Shown: in pieces, positions 28,262 through 43,200 of the stretch | Numbering within the stretch: position 1 is the first letter of the stretch | Layout of the letters: each line of letters begins with the position of its first letter | Assembly (NCBI RefSeq): GCF_000002235.5 | Contig: NW_022145597.1 | Span: 2,387,501 to 2,451,500 of the forward strand | DNA: 64,000 bases | Origin: Strongylocentrotus purpuratus | Taxonomy: Eukaryota > Echinodermata > Echinoidea > Camarodonta > Strongylocentrotidae | Direction: 5' to 3' | Notes under the pieces: generated by a model | What the model was told of the DNA's origin: nothing | What the model saw: only the letters and a program-made list of their open reading frames with translations | Database searches by the model: none | Position numbers and translations under genes: made by a program

Positions 28262-31200
28262 GTGTGTGTGTGTGTGTGCGTGTGCGCGCGCGCGGTGGTG
28301 TGTGTGTGTGTGTGTAATATTGTTTTCTGCAAAACTGCGCGTGTGTCAGAGGAACGAGGAGTGTTAAATCCTAATAACCTTGTAGCTAACACCTTTTGGA
28401 AGCGTCCAAATTAAATTCTTGTTAGATTTGTATAATATAGTTCACGAAGAGCACAAGAACACTAAATCAATCTTTTGACAGTAGAATATACTGATGATAA
28501 ACCCAACTTAATTCTTTGTTGTTCACATTACAGGTGTTTGTTTCGAACCCAATAATCCCGATATTTCGTGTTGGTTTATCCTACACTATACATATGTTTG
28601 TCCTGTAGATTAATGACACCAACCCCTTTAAAGTTGGAATAGATGTTTGTACAGCTCACGCAATTTTAACACAACGTCAAATAACACTTGTTTGTGTTTG
28701 TTTTTCATAGCTAACTATCGACTATCTCTTGGAGAGCCAATGCTATTCCATCCTCCCATCATTTACACATCCACTTGGAGATTTTTCCTATCGGCAAGTT
28801 GGGCTTTTGAGGGACCCGAAGACTCCGTCTTTCGAATTCGATTCATCGATTTGAACCTTTACGCGGGTCTGCAGTATTTTGTGGTGGGTACTGGCCTGGA
28901 TTTATTCGATACGGAACCTTTCACGTTTGAATTCGACGGAGACGAAGAGCCATTAGACATGGTATCTGATTCTAATCGAATGGCTATTGTGATTGCAAGT
29001 TACACCGATGCAGTGAATGCGAGTATCCTGGTGGAAGTCACAGCTATTCCTAAACCTGGTATGTGGTTCTTGAGCATTATAATTATTGTGCCACTATTTT
29101 AACATAGCATGTACACAGAATGTCCATACACACTCACACACACACATATACAATTCACATTTTATATTTAACTGAATTTAGTGAATATCAGAAAAATTAT
29201 ACAATGATGATTACATAAAAAAGAAATGTTATTATCTTTACGGAATGTTATGTTTGGTCATCAGAATTGAATTTATCAAACCACCTTCATTTAAAAAACA
29301 TGCAAAATGAAAGAGTGCAATTAAATATTTCCTACGAATACAGTCAAGAAAATAACATGGAATAAAAATATCATAGGAGATTAGTTGGATCATCTAAAAG
29401 TTACAAATAAGCATGATACAATGATTAAGGGTGGTTATCTGATTCACAGCTTCTGCATCAGGTGGAATTTTTAGATGATGTTTTAAACGACTTACTTCGA
29501 ATCATCGGGTCATTGCGTCGGGTCGGGTGATCGCGTTACCCGAGTCTTCTGTTAAAACATGCTCCTTTATTAACGAAATGCCAGGGGTAATGTTTGTGAA
29601 ATAAACCCCTCTCAACTACAAATCGTCTGGTCCTAATTCCCCTACACTTTGTGAAAACCCAACAGCAAGTCTACGAAAATGTCGCGTCATCTTTCTCTTT
29701 CGTTTCACGAAAGGTCGTGTAACGCGACGACCCGACAAGACGCGACGACCCGATGATTCGAAGTAAGCCCTTTAAACTTTTAATGATACACAAGTTTTGG
29801 GTAGTTTGTTCCAAAGAGTGGGTCCTTTGCAGAAAAAGATTTATTTAAAAAGGAGAATGACCATATTTGACATGAGTGTCTAATGAAATACTAGTATTAT
29901 ATCTATATATGAATATCTTGATTTTTTTTTTTTTTACTCTGATATTACCAACAAAAGACCGGTAAAAGATTATGATAATATGAATACATCAAAAACGAGG
30001 TTGAAAAATCATGCAATAGTGAAATTGAGGAATATTCAGTTTCAGGAACATTGAGGACCTAAAAATGCTTGTGGGAAATTACGGAACTGCTTTCTGCTGC
30101 AGGAGATAAATACTATTCAAGAGTTGTTAACCCACAAAAAAAGATAATTATAATGTGCCGATTATGGGATGATTCTTAGTAGGTCCATGGTTAAACAATA
30201 TTACTACAGTATTAAAAAAATATAAGTTGTGAAGATATCTTTCAGTTTACCCACAGTTCCTTATGTTTCTCGCGGATCAAGTTAAATTCATGCCTGACTA
30301 AAGCTGTATTGATGATAAACGATTTGTATAAAACTAATTAACATAATACTTGTTCATATATTTTCTCAGAAAACATTGCACCTGTCTTCGTACCGGCTGA
30401 AGAGACGGTCATTCTCACATCTTCACACTACCCTCATTCATATCCTAACAACTATCGACGAGTCTGGCATGTAGCAGCTCCAGAGGGTTATGTTATTCGT
30501 AACCAATTTCTTGACTTCGATATGCCTTATGACAATGATGGCATATTAGTAGGCGAAGGTCTCTTTTATAACCAAGGTAGGAACGTTCTTTATAGCGACT
30601 GAGCAAACATTCCTTCATCACGGGAGCGAGGGTCGGGGACACATTAGGCAAAAGGGGTTATCAAATTGGCCGGAGTACACCTGTGCAAGGTTGCCCATGG
30701 TTCTACGTGTGGTGTATTATTTACATAGACCCCAGAATAGATGATTTATATGGTTCGTAAGAGCTATATGGCACTTTTTGTTTTCAGCGCTCCTAAAAAC
30801 TCGATATTATTTTTATTAATTTTATTATATTAATCCTGAATCCGCCAACTGTCAACATAACTGTTTGGGCGACGACACTTTAAAGTGGTTTCCGAATATA
30901 GTGCTCCCTGGTAATTTAAATCTGCTCAGTGTATCGTGCATGATTCTTACTAAATTAAAATATCGACAAACTCGTGATGAAGGTTATACTGTTCAGTGCT
31001 TTCATCAGTAATTGGAAAAACACAATATAAAAAACATTTAGCCTGGTTTAGTTGATAGGATTAATAAGCAGACAGCAGATCAATATTGATATCTTAGTAT
31101 AGATATATCGACTGCTACGAGAGGCCGGGCTGTTTTAAAGGCTCAAGGGGACGTGCACATCCTGCCATGACCCCTCGGCGCGCTGGTCATGGCAGGATGT

Positions 31201-34200
31201 GCACGTCCCCGAGAGCCAACAGCCAGGTCTCAATATTAAAGCAGTCGATATGTCTTTTATATACCGAAATCACTCAAAAATCTACCAAGAATTCTTACCA
31301 TATCCTTTTTTGAGTAAAGATTGGTTAAAACATCACGGAAAATCTGAGACACTGTCTGTTAATCTTTGTTGGAAAGATGACTGAATGTTACAATCATTTG
31401 GGAATCGCAGACAAAAAGCACTGTATGGTATCGGCGCTCGCACAAAGAAAATTTTAACACGTAAACCAATGGGGAGCGCAGCAGATTTAACCATTTCCCC
31501 GGTATCCGGAATCTTGAGGGAATCTCACTCATGAACTATTGACCATTACTGGCATTGTTCTCTTCTTTACGGGAATTGCTAAAATTGCGACTCCAATTTC
31601 GACCAATCAGATGGCTAGATTTCATAAAATGGATTAACATCAGCACTTAAAGGGATCCGGTAACTTTGTCTCAGATTGTGAAATAAAATTCTGGATTTAG
31701 CTCATGCTGCAATGATAATTATAAACCTTTAGGTCAGTCAGGAACCCTGTGACTTTTACAAGCCGATAGCCTGTCGGATTATCAAAATATTTATGATTGG
31801 AGTTACAAATTTTTAAAACCGTTTGCCAAACGGTCTTCATAACACTACAGTCTACTGGGGAAAACGAGTATGGTACAACCGGTCACTCAAAGATTTTTTC
31901 TTTTTTGAGGCACTTCTTGATCATTTTAAAGCGCGATTTTTTTTTAGGACTTCAATATTACACCATATCACAGACACTGATAACAAGTAGGGCCGTGTAC
32001 CTCAGATTTAATGTTGTTAAATGATCCCTTTAAAAAAGCGCACATTTTCTCTTTACAAATAGATGGAATGAGAATGGGATTGGATCGTATATTGAGAAAT
32101 TGATATTTATTGTGTGACAATTATTCAGCGGAGTCTCTACAAGGGCTTTCGAGGGTGGTCACGAAAATAAAGTGTCAGTGAATTTTCTTGCCCCCTTCGG
32201 TCGTTTCCATAATTTAGAAAGTGGGCAAGGGATGTCAGCTGTACAAAGATCCTAAACGTAACCTCAAACCCTATCAATAGCCGGTACTATAGGACCGGTA
32301 CTGTATGTGTGTTTGGTTTATTTTGAAGCTGGAACTGGATTACTAGGATGGAGTGCAAGGGTACCATCATATGGCGTTCTAGAGGAGATTATCACTGATA
32401 CTAATGGCATGTATGTAAACTTCCAAACCGATCCAAGTGGATCCGGGCGAGGGTTCAAGATGGAGCTCACAGCGATAACGAGTAAGTGATATACATGAAC
32501 AGAATAAATATCAATTGATTAATTGGTTCAGTACATGAAATAATATTTTCATTCATTTTTTGATTTTTTTCCTGACAAGTATCCCTTTCATACCCCTGGG
32601 TTGAGAATCCCAAATGTGGTTTAATATCTTTCTTAACGGACACTGGTGCCAGACTAATATTCGAACCCACCACCCTCGCTTCATGACCCTGTAAGATTTA
32701 TTTTAATCGGCATCTTTATCTTTCTTGTTCAAACCTCCAATTATATAATAAAAATGTTCATCTTTTTCCTCACTTCAATTCTAAAGCTCCAATTATTCTC
32801 GAAGAAGACGGCATCGATACGATAATATCTCCATACCACCCCATGCCCTATGAAAACGATGCTTTCATCCAGTGGCATATAGCCGTTCCATCAGGCTTTG
32901 GCGTTTTGATCCATTTCATCGAGTTCGATCTCATCGACGAGTTAGACGTCCTCGTCGTAGGTGAAGGGACGCTTCCGAACGACACGCGCAGTATCGTCCA
33001 GGAGTTCAGTGGTCGTACCGTACCGTCTGACCTCACGGTCTGGTCTGAGAGAGCGTGGATACGGTTTACGACTGATGAAGATGGAATCGCTGGTGGATTT
33101 TCACTTGAACTACGAACGGCTCTCGGAGATGGTAAGGAATGAGTGCTGAGAACATGATCGCATAGAATTGCGAGAAATAATACTTTTGTATACCCCACAT
33201 GAATCTCGTTCGGATTAAATTTTACCTCTTTGTAATGTTTGGACATTGCAAACTGTGATTGGCATTGCTATCAACATTTGCCTTAGGTTGATTTTGTCCC
33301 CAAATGTTTTCGCGATTGTGTTCATCACATAATTCAAGTTCATTGTGTTACTGTAATTAGCACAGAAGCTCTCGCTACCACTTTTTTTCTTCAAAGAATA
33401 TACTTAGGCCTCTTTCAATCTTCTAGTGAAATGTCTGCGCATGGATGGTAGAAAATAATCGAGAAACTGCTTAGTCAACCGATGATTATCGGACATTATA
33501 AGATGATGACGTGGATCCTAATCAAATGATTGGTTGAAAGCGTACACGTGACCGGTCATTATTAAAATGTTAATAACCGGACATTAGTAAAATCAAGTTA
33601 TAAAACATCATTTTATGAAACAAATAAAACATAATCTTATAAAACAAATAATACACATCATTTTGTTCGGGCATTAGTAAAAGTATCCACACTCGGTACC
33701 TTCAAAACAGTCCAAACGCCCTCGGCTACCGCCCCGGGCGTGTTAGACTGTATCAAAGGCACCTTGTGTGGTAATCCGTACTAATGCCCTCACTGATGTG
33801 TATTATTTGTATATTATTGTTTAACAACTTGAAGCACTAACATTGAAAAGATTTGAAAGTTTATGGCTTACGCTTCTCTGTTTTTTCTCGCTTTTTAAGT
33901 CGCATAAATTAGATTTCTTTTCAATCCGATCGCAAAGTCTTTTAAAGATATAAAGGTAAGTTCTGGTCATCCGATTGCATTGTGAAAGAAATGGATCAGA
34001 AAAAGTTGATCATGTTTCATGTAAGTATTGGTGTGTACTGCAAAGTTCTGGAGTCATCAAAATCATAATAAATTTGGCCCAGTCTTGGTAAAGGAACAAG
34101 CACTGTACACAGAAAGTATATGGGACTACACAAATGGTGTCGGGGCTACTAACTTTGATTTCCTAATCTTTCTATGCTCATTACTCAGCCAGTATACATT

Positions 34201-37200
34201 TTCTACCAAAGCTGTTTGGCAAATGACATTTATTTTTAATCTTGAACATTCAGTGTAAGTTTCGTTTGATTCTGTGAGAATTCATTTTCTTTTTTTTTTT
34301 ACCAGAACTCACCTTTATTTTTAATTTTAAAAAGTCTACTCAAGGCCAATTTCAATACACTATGGAATCTCTATTATCTCATTGTCCAGTAGAAATCATA
34401 TTCATGCCACGTCATTGTAATTTTTGCACATACCAAAGGTGATAATGATATAGTCTTTTCGATCGTGTTTTCCAATATCGTTTACCTTTTTCTAGCTTTT
34501 GCAAAGAGTAAGTATATTTGGTCGGTATTGAATCGTAATAACAATCTTTTCATAATTGATATATTACAGGACATTGCCTGATACCTTTAGGACTTGAAGG
34601 TAGATGGATTGAAGATACGAGTCTCACAGCATCCTCTCAAAAAGATAACCATCATGGTCCAAACCAAGCCAGACTACATGGACCATCATCCTGGATACCG
34701 CATCCAGATAAAGCAAACTCAATACTTTAGGTATCCACTAATCATCTCAGTCTTCTTTGTGATTGTGCAAATAAATGAGTAGTATTGGAAACGACATGTA
34801 CTTTGCACGAAAAGCAGAGGAAACATGTTGGACTTCTTGCAGTTATTTAGCCAACAAAGATAAGTTTGTGTCAAATTTTGTGTACAAGTATACATTATAA
34901 GAACTAAAACCTATAACATAAACAATCCACACAACTTACAAAGCATTTAGAGAATGTGTGCAACATGCCCTCATATATATGTATATTCAATTCAATTCAT
35001 ATTTATTTCATTTCCAACAGAAAGATAAACAAAGGTATTACATATATTATTACAGAAAGAAAAAAATGTATGTACATAATGCATTTTTCTTGGTCACTAT
35101 ACAAATACTGCTTTGTTTTGCAGTTTAGTTCTCCTTTGTATTTCTCCAAAAATCTTATGACTCTTATTTTGTGCATGATTAATACATTTGAATTGAATTA
35201 TAGTTCTCTTAAGTAAATTATATTTTTACGTCTCCTACCTACAACCCGGCTTGATAGCATGCTGCCTTTCAATTTTTCGATCACTGTATACGCCTGTATG
35301 TTCCATTCATTGTCCTTACAGGTCAGCTTTGGTCAAGCATCCTACGTGACTGGTCTTCTCATTCAGGGAGGTCCAGAGAGCCAAGGAACGTGGCTGGAAG
35401 CACTCTACTTCGGGTTCGATGACGACACTCAAATTGTAAAAATAAAACTTTATTTTTGCAACTACATGTAAATCGTATTTTTTTAAAGAATATTTCAAGA
35501 AATTATGGTTTAAGTACGAAGAGTTGATATCTGAAGATGTTTAACGAGAAAAGAATTATGGTCTATTTCATATTTTATATTCGACTAGATTATTCTGCGA
35601 AAGAGTTCATTATTTTAAAAATATATTTCGGCTGCAGGAACATCCGGACTGCCAAAGATGACTGTATAGTGTAGGAAAATGTAAAAAAAAAAGATAAATA
35701 CGAATTATATGTGTACGAGATAATGAGAGCGGGAATCTAGTCCCGACCATCACGCCCCTGTGAATAAAAGATTATGAAACACGTTCTTGTTATGAGGGAA
35801 CATGATAAATATAGGTTGTGCCCTTCATTTAATGTAATTTCCAACAAGATTTCGGTATCTATTAATTCTCTGCTGATGCAAAGAGCCCATGTATTCATGA
35901 TATGAAAATCGTAATTGCTCTGATCCAGTTTCTTTTGTAATGCAATGCTAATTAGTGGAATTCGATATTAAAAAGCCACTTTACCGTGTGCACATTTTAT
36001 TTGACGCTCATAGTTGCGAGAAGCAGATTTAATATGTCCATCAAAGAAGCGTCAGTTTCTAATCAATCATATAACATTGGATCAACCAATACTTATATAT
36101 GCTTGGACTTAAGTTTGTATCGGCGTATTAACGTTGAATAACGGTGCAATTAACTATATTTCCATCAGACCCGTCGAAAAAGGTGGAATCCGAGAGATAT
36201 ATCCAAGGTTCTATTCAGTCGTCCTCGCCTCACTGAATACGTTAGAATTCTACCAATCTCAAAGACATCTGAACTGATCTCGCTACGTTTGGAAGTCCTT
36301 GGCTGTAAGAATGGTAAATAGATGTCCATTATTAGTCTGGGTCACCTGGGCTGTGTGACTTTCTATTGTTGATCAATGCTCAAAGTAAAAAAATTACCAA
36401 GATTCTAGGCTGGCAAAACAAGTTATTTTCTGAACAAATTAGACTTTTACGATCGCTCTTACGATACTGATTTCGTGACTCCGCAAACTGCCAAACTCGG
36501 AAGCTTTGCCGACATGCTTGACGATGCCTTCCTGTGTTTACTTCTCGCATTTGATTTTTTTTCCCGCTCTTTTTTGCTGATTTTTTTCGTTAAATCTCGC
36601 TTTTACGTAGCATGGGCCCTGTACATCCTGTAATGGCGTGATGATTTGACAGATGGACCTGAAGCTGACTGAGTTCTAACATACTTTTGAGCGTTGTAAC
36701 TTGTACGCCTTAGTGTAGATCGATCGTCGGGATTTTGTTTTAATCATAATATGTGCCTAAAACACGAACTTGGGCTAGTTCTGACCTGAAAACGACCCAA
36801 ACCTCGAAGCATGGCTAGCTAAACCGCTGGGCCTTGGCCTATATACGGAAAGATGAGTGCCATGGGTCCCTTTCTAACACGTGCTTTCAGCCCTTGTTTC
36901 TTCCCTTTTCCTTTCCTTTCTTTTCCTTTCCTTTCCTTACTTTCCTTTCCTTTCCTTTTTAGCGGGGGGGGGGGGGCGGACCGTTGCCCCCGAGTATCCA
37001 CGCCTGATCTTGTTTAACTGTAGGCTTTAATAAATAAAGTCAAAACATTTAAACGGATAGTTGAGTTCTGTTGCAGGGGCGCTACACAAATAATTTTTTT
37101 ATGAGATAATGAAAACTGAGTGTCATATTACAATTTAAAAGACAAAATCATCATTGTTTGATCGAAATCGGTTCAGAGACGGCTGGAATATCCATAAATA

Positions 37201-40200
37201 TAACGATTTCTAATACTTGTGTACCACCACAAATATAAGATTATTTGAAAAAGCCGTTGAAAAACGAAATAGCGCCTTTTACGTCCTATTTTAGCCAATG
37301 CCGATATTGGCCTGTGTTGGCATTGTCGTGTTTGTTATATTACGCACAACCAGCCGGCCCATGTATAGTTATGTTTAATTAGATAATTAACGGTCACCTT
37401 TTTTTTGGAAAGTGAATCTGAATTGGTATGATCGTATTGGCTAAATTTCACACATTTTGGGGTCTGAAATAACCTTCATAGCAATTTTATGTTCTAAAAG
37501 GGCACTAGTAATGTCATAGATAACAATAAAAGCAATAACCATGCACTTTGAAGACATTTGCGGTCTGAAAACAAAACTTAACTATCCCTTTAACTTGATA
37601 CAATCATTAAACCTACTTTTGCCATTTATTGACTGACAAATTCTGATAATCCTCGTCAAAGATATGAAGATTTTGATTGAATACTGTACGAAAAATTGTT
37701 GAATTAAATGATAAACATAGTTGAAGTATAAACCTTACACAAAGTAGATGTAAATAATAACGAGAAGAAATAATTATTACCCGTGGATTCATTGCAGATT
37801 GTCATTTTGATCTGGGTGTGTCGTCCGGATATCTGCCAGCTTCCAAAATCCGGATTCCGAACCATTTCAACCAATCATTGCTTCAGAACGATGACGTCAG
37901 AATGAAACCATTCACTCGCTACCCACCAAATGAATGGATAACACAATCAGACGATGGGACTTCTATCGAAGTGAGGTTTCAAGAAAATGTTATAGTCCGT
38001 GACGTCATCATTCAACAATGCAATGGATCTCGAATAAAATCATTTAGAGTCCAAGTATTCCACGACAATGTCATAGCTTCTTCAGATTTTGTAAGTAATA
38101 ATTTTGTTTGTTTTGGTTTTCAAAACTCTCTATCCTTGATACATCACGTCTAAAGATGGATGTTGGCGCATTGTAAAATCCATCATTTTCATCATTATTT
38201 TAACACGGGTGCAATCATAGGTAGATCTGTCTAACTCATTAATGTCTAAATTTGAATGCAGTGCCTGTCTATACGTTCCTTAAACATCCGATAGTGAGCT
38301 GTGCAGTTCTTCAGCCTGTTGTACACAAGGCGTCATTCCCCTTGCGTTATAACCTGCGCAAACCAAGCCGATGAAGGCGCATGTGTCCATCATTCACCAC
38401 AGTGTCGTCAACGCTCATTTTACATTGACTTATTGTACCTGGGCCTATATCACGATCACACGGCACCTCCAAAATTGCATGGGTCTCTGACGTAGCCTTG
38501 CGTCACCAAATAAAGCCTCGTGTTTAAAGGCATCGTTTAACAATGTTAAATCTGAGATGCCTGGCCCTAAGTTTTATCAGTGTCTGTGATATTGTGTAAT
38601 ATTGAAGCCCTAAAAAAGATCGCGCTTCAAAATGTTCAAGAAGTGTCTCAAAAAATTAAAAATATTTGAGTGACCGGTGTTACCAAACTCGTTTTCCCCA
38701 ATAGACTGTAGTGTTATGAAAACCGTTAGGCGAACGCATAATATGGTTTCGATTTCCAATCATAAATTTCTTGATAATTACACAGCCGATCGGCTTGTAA
38801 AAGTCATGGGGTTCCTGACTGACCTAAATGTTTATAATTATCATTGCAGCATGAGCTAAATCCAGGATTTTCTGTCAGAATCTAAGACAAAGTAACTGGA
38901 TCCCGTTAACGCGGATTTGCTCTTGTACAGTCATCTAATTTTATCATTAAAATCTCTTTAATGTTTAAATGTTTTGTTTTACTAGGATATATCAGAATGT
39001 TTGTCATCGGCTTGTAAAGTATCAACGCAATGGACTGGAGGTGCCGACAAATATATGATTGTTCCAACAAGCTGGGAAGGAGATTTGTGCTTTCGATTTG
39101 AACTTCTGGGATGTACTAGCGTGGGTAAGCATGTCTAGACAACAAGCGTTACTTTTAATATGACACACACAAAAAAAATAGATACATGTTAGCGTGATGT
39201 TGTCATGGTTAAAATATGCTTACGGTAATTTGAATTTAAACTGAATTGAATGGTGACAGTATTAAGAGATTTTTATTATCAGCTTAACATTTTTCAAAAA
39301 CTTGTCATGAAATAAAATAACTGGAAAAATGTATCTCGAGGAAAAGGTATTTCAAGGATTATTTATTGAGCTTGTTGAGCACCTCCTATCTCACTTAGAC
39401 GAGATCTCAGAAGTATGTTTTTGCCTCATTTATATAATAAAGCAAGGGCTGATAAATAGATCAGAGTAATAAATACATTCCAAATCCATTGTGTATATTT
39501 TACATCATTAACAGATTGTGTAACCTCCTACTGCAATGAGAATTGTTCGTCAGATTCTCTCTCGAAGAGTGCTCGAGAATTCTCTCTAGATCTGTCGAAA
39601 TCGCTTCCTCCTCGGGCATTGTGCCAGTCAATTATCAAGTTACGTAATGACGCTTATGTTTCCTTCATCTTCGACGGTTTTGACGTAAGTATCAGCCACA
39701 TGGCTATGCACGCGAGTTAGATTACATAAATGTTACCAAAACAAATCAAGCCTATATGGAAACAATTAATCATGATGGTAACTGCTTTTGAAGAATAAAC
39801 CTACTCATATGTACGAACACGACAAGGACCTATGACGTAATAAAACATGGTTTCTATTATGAAAGGGTAATGAAATCGCCCTTGAGTTGATTTTTTGAAA
39901 ATAGTTGTGATCGTGTTATTAGTGCAAGAACCATTAATTCAACGCAAAGTTTGTACAGGTCATTACCGGTCACTTTGAAAAAGGTCACTTTTACACGAAG
40001 CGTCAAAGACCACACCAGTTGCTGGATCAGTCATGAGTCAATAAATGACACATCTGTGCAACTAATGAAATTCATTCCTATAATTGGGATAACACACATC
40101 CTAAATATTTTTTTAAGATAAATAATGTTGTAGAAATAATGCTCAGAGCGAATCTTTTGGAACGAAATATCGAATTACAATTAACACGAAATCGCAGTTG

Positions 40201-43200
40201 TTGGTTACAAACGTTGATCATGTTGATGGAGAAACTTTCATGAGTTGGGGTGATCATAACCTGTAATTTAGGGTTCTACCAAATTTTAAATTTGAAGGTT
40301 GGTAGAAGATTATATAACATGTTGTCTGTTGATGGATTTGTGATTTTTCCAGGGAATGAAGGGCATGACGAATATCCCAGACGGTATTCTGAAATTAGCT
40401 GACCCGGAAGCAGATTCGCAGACAATCTTCGACTTCGCCCACGTTCCTCCGGTTCTTATCTCTACTTCATCTCAACTTAAACTCAGAATAATATCTGGAC
40501 TCCTGACAGCTCCATCGAATATTACTGCATCCTATGGTTATGTGGGTAGGTTACCCCTCTCCCGATTTTCAGTAACTTCTGTAAAATCCTAAAATGAACC
40601 ATCTTCCAAAGTCTCAACAATCATGATAATGAGAAAGTTTAGGTTACTGGAGACTATGTTGCCCACCTACATAAGCACCATTTTATCAAGTCACTTCACG
40701 CTTTACTTCTCAGATTATAGCTAATTTAGGCTTATTATTTGTATGATTTAAAAAAAAGGTAAAGTGAATGTTTGAACGACATTTTTTACCTGAATAAATT
40801 CCTTTCTAAAATTAATGAGCAAATTTACTAAATTATACAATTCAATGATGATTCAGCATGTCGATGTAAATATATGAGAAAAGTATAATATTTTTGTTTA
40901 ATGCTGCAGACCACCCGGGATGTAATGGAAAAGAAACTGACAACGTTCGTCTGTGCACGAAGAGTTCCGGACTATTTTTTTCACCGAACTATTTCGATCT
41001 GTACCCTCCCAACCTCGACCAAACCTGGGATATCAGTACCAAACCATGGACTCAAATCATCCTCCGATTCATTGAATTCGACGTCGCATCCCTCGATGAC
41101 AGCTGTCAAGAAGACTTTGTCATAATCACCGATGTATCAACACTGGAAATCATCGGCCGATTCTGCAGTGGGACTCCACCCTCAGGACATTACGTGTCTT
41201 CTTTGAATAGGATGAGGTTGTTCTTTCATTCAGACGGGATTGAAGGTGCTGCAGGATTCCTGGCAGAATATCAAACAGGACAGCTGGTACCAGATGTCTT
41301 CTCTGCATCTACTACTACCAGTACGTAATACAAATATATAAAACATGATGACTTTTTCTTCTATGTAGTCTGTAATTTCATTTGATCAAACACATTAATA
41401 GCTGTAAATATTGTAAATATATGATGATGTACGGATTTCTGAAATTGTTCAACAAAAATCAATGAGTCAACTTTAACGAATGTCCAGACGAATATCTTTG
41501 TCCACTGTGGTTTGCTTGAAGTAGACCGAGTTTGAACCTCGTTGGACATTGTTGTCATGATAGTTGAATACGGGCATGCGTATATTTTATGTGGTGACAT
41601 TTAAATTATGATAATGATAATAATGGTGGCTTCTTATAAAGCGCACATGTCCGTCACGTTGTGACGCTCCTGGCGCTCCCACATTATGACCCCTGAAAGA
41701 AGTCAACATGTTCTTTTGTTTTCTCTTTTACATTCTCAGATGAAACTTGTCCGTCAGGCTGGGATTACTTCCGACGATCTTGCTACAAACTTGTTATCAG
41801 CTCTGACGTCATAACATGGAACGAGGCAGAGGCCGAATGTCAAACCATAGAGGGCGCACATCTGATCAGTATTCATGATAAAGATGAGATGACGATGTTA
41901 CATTACATGATATCAACTCAGTGGGAGACTACAGAAACAAAGACTTATATTGGTAAGTCGGGGAGTATTACAAGTTTGTTGAAAAGGGTCCATATTTATA
42001 TATATAAACACGTTATAAAGTGTGGGAGATGTACGTCATATCCGTGTGGTATTTGAGGTAGGCTAAGTACATTTATAGGCGGTAATTGTCCGGGGGCCGA
42101 TTTCCATTGGGTAATCACAGAAAAACGTTTTGCCCCATAATACCGATCATATTCTATCAAAGTGGTGGAAAAGTAGCCCCAAATCAAAGGTTTCATTTAA
42201 CTATACTTTGCCATGCCATGTCATTATCTATAACCCATGTAATCTTGAGAATACAGAATCATATGTTCCTCTCTCTTTATGATGTAGGTCTAGGACATAG
42301 GAACCGAAGAGGGGTGTTTGTATGGGCAGACGGAACACCCATGTCATATACTGATTGGAATGATCGTACAAAGTAAGTGCTCTCCGTGAATCTTAATAAG
42401 AATAAGTAGACTAAGTCATGAATTCTGCTGCAGTGTGGAGAAACGCATTTGATTATTCACCTATAAACAGTTGCCGAAATTTGAAGGAGCGGAACGCACT
42501 ATTATAAAGTTGACCTCTTATTTCGTAAAAGTGCAATCGATTCTTTTTTCATAATGAAGTTTCTGTTTCTAATTATTATGTTCATACCATGTATAGATCA
42601 TGAATAGTTATATAAATGTTATCTGCACTTTGAAAAAGCTTAAGTTCGTTGACAAAGAAATAATGGTGTTTCATAAGAAATGAAGTTGAACCCTTTTTGA
42701 GGTTTGACCGTCACTGTACACCTCAGTGTTTGTATTTAACGCATACACCTCTCCTAACGCACACTATCTAACGCGCACCCTACACCCATACACCCACGCA
42801 CATCAACATACACACACACACACACGCGCGCGCGCACACACCATCCCAACACATTTCTCCATGGAAATTTCAATCGAAAGATTATGCGTACCTTACATTT
42901 TTATTATTTAGAAAAAAGTTTACAAATGTATACTGCTTACACATTCCACTTTCGCAGCCAACCATCATTCGCTTGATAAATATAAAAGTCATAATTTTAT
43001 GATCGGTTAAAGGAATGGGGAAAAGACAGGGTAATTTTTAAAGGGATAGTTTCGTTCTGTTTTCAGACCGCAAATGCCTTCAAAGTGCATGGTTATTGCT
43101 CTTATCATCTATGACATTTCTAGTGCCCATTTAGAACCTAAAATTGCTATAAAGGTAATTTTAGACCCCAAAATATGTGAAATTTAACCAATACGATCAT

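Noticed and set aside
34728..34730. Recoding of the TAG as selenocysteine.
   Set aside because: Selenocysteine uses TGA. The position normally holds Gln, not Cys, and no downstream element supports recoding.
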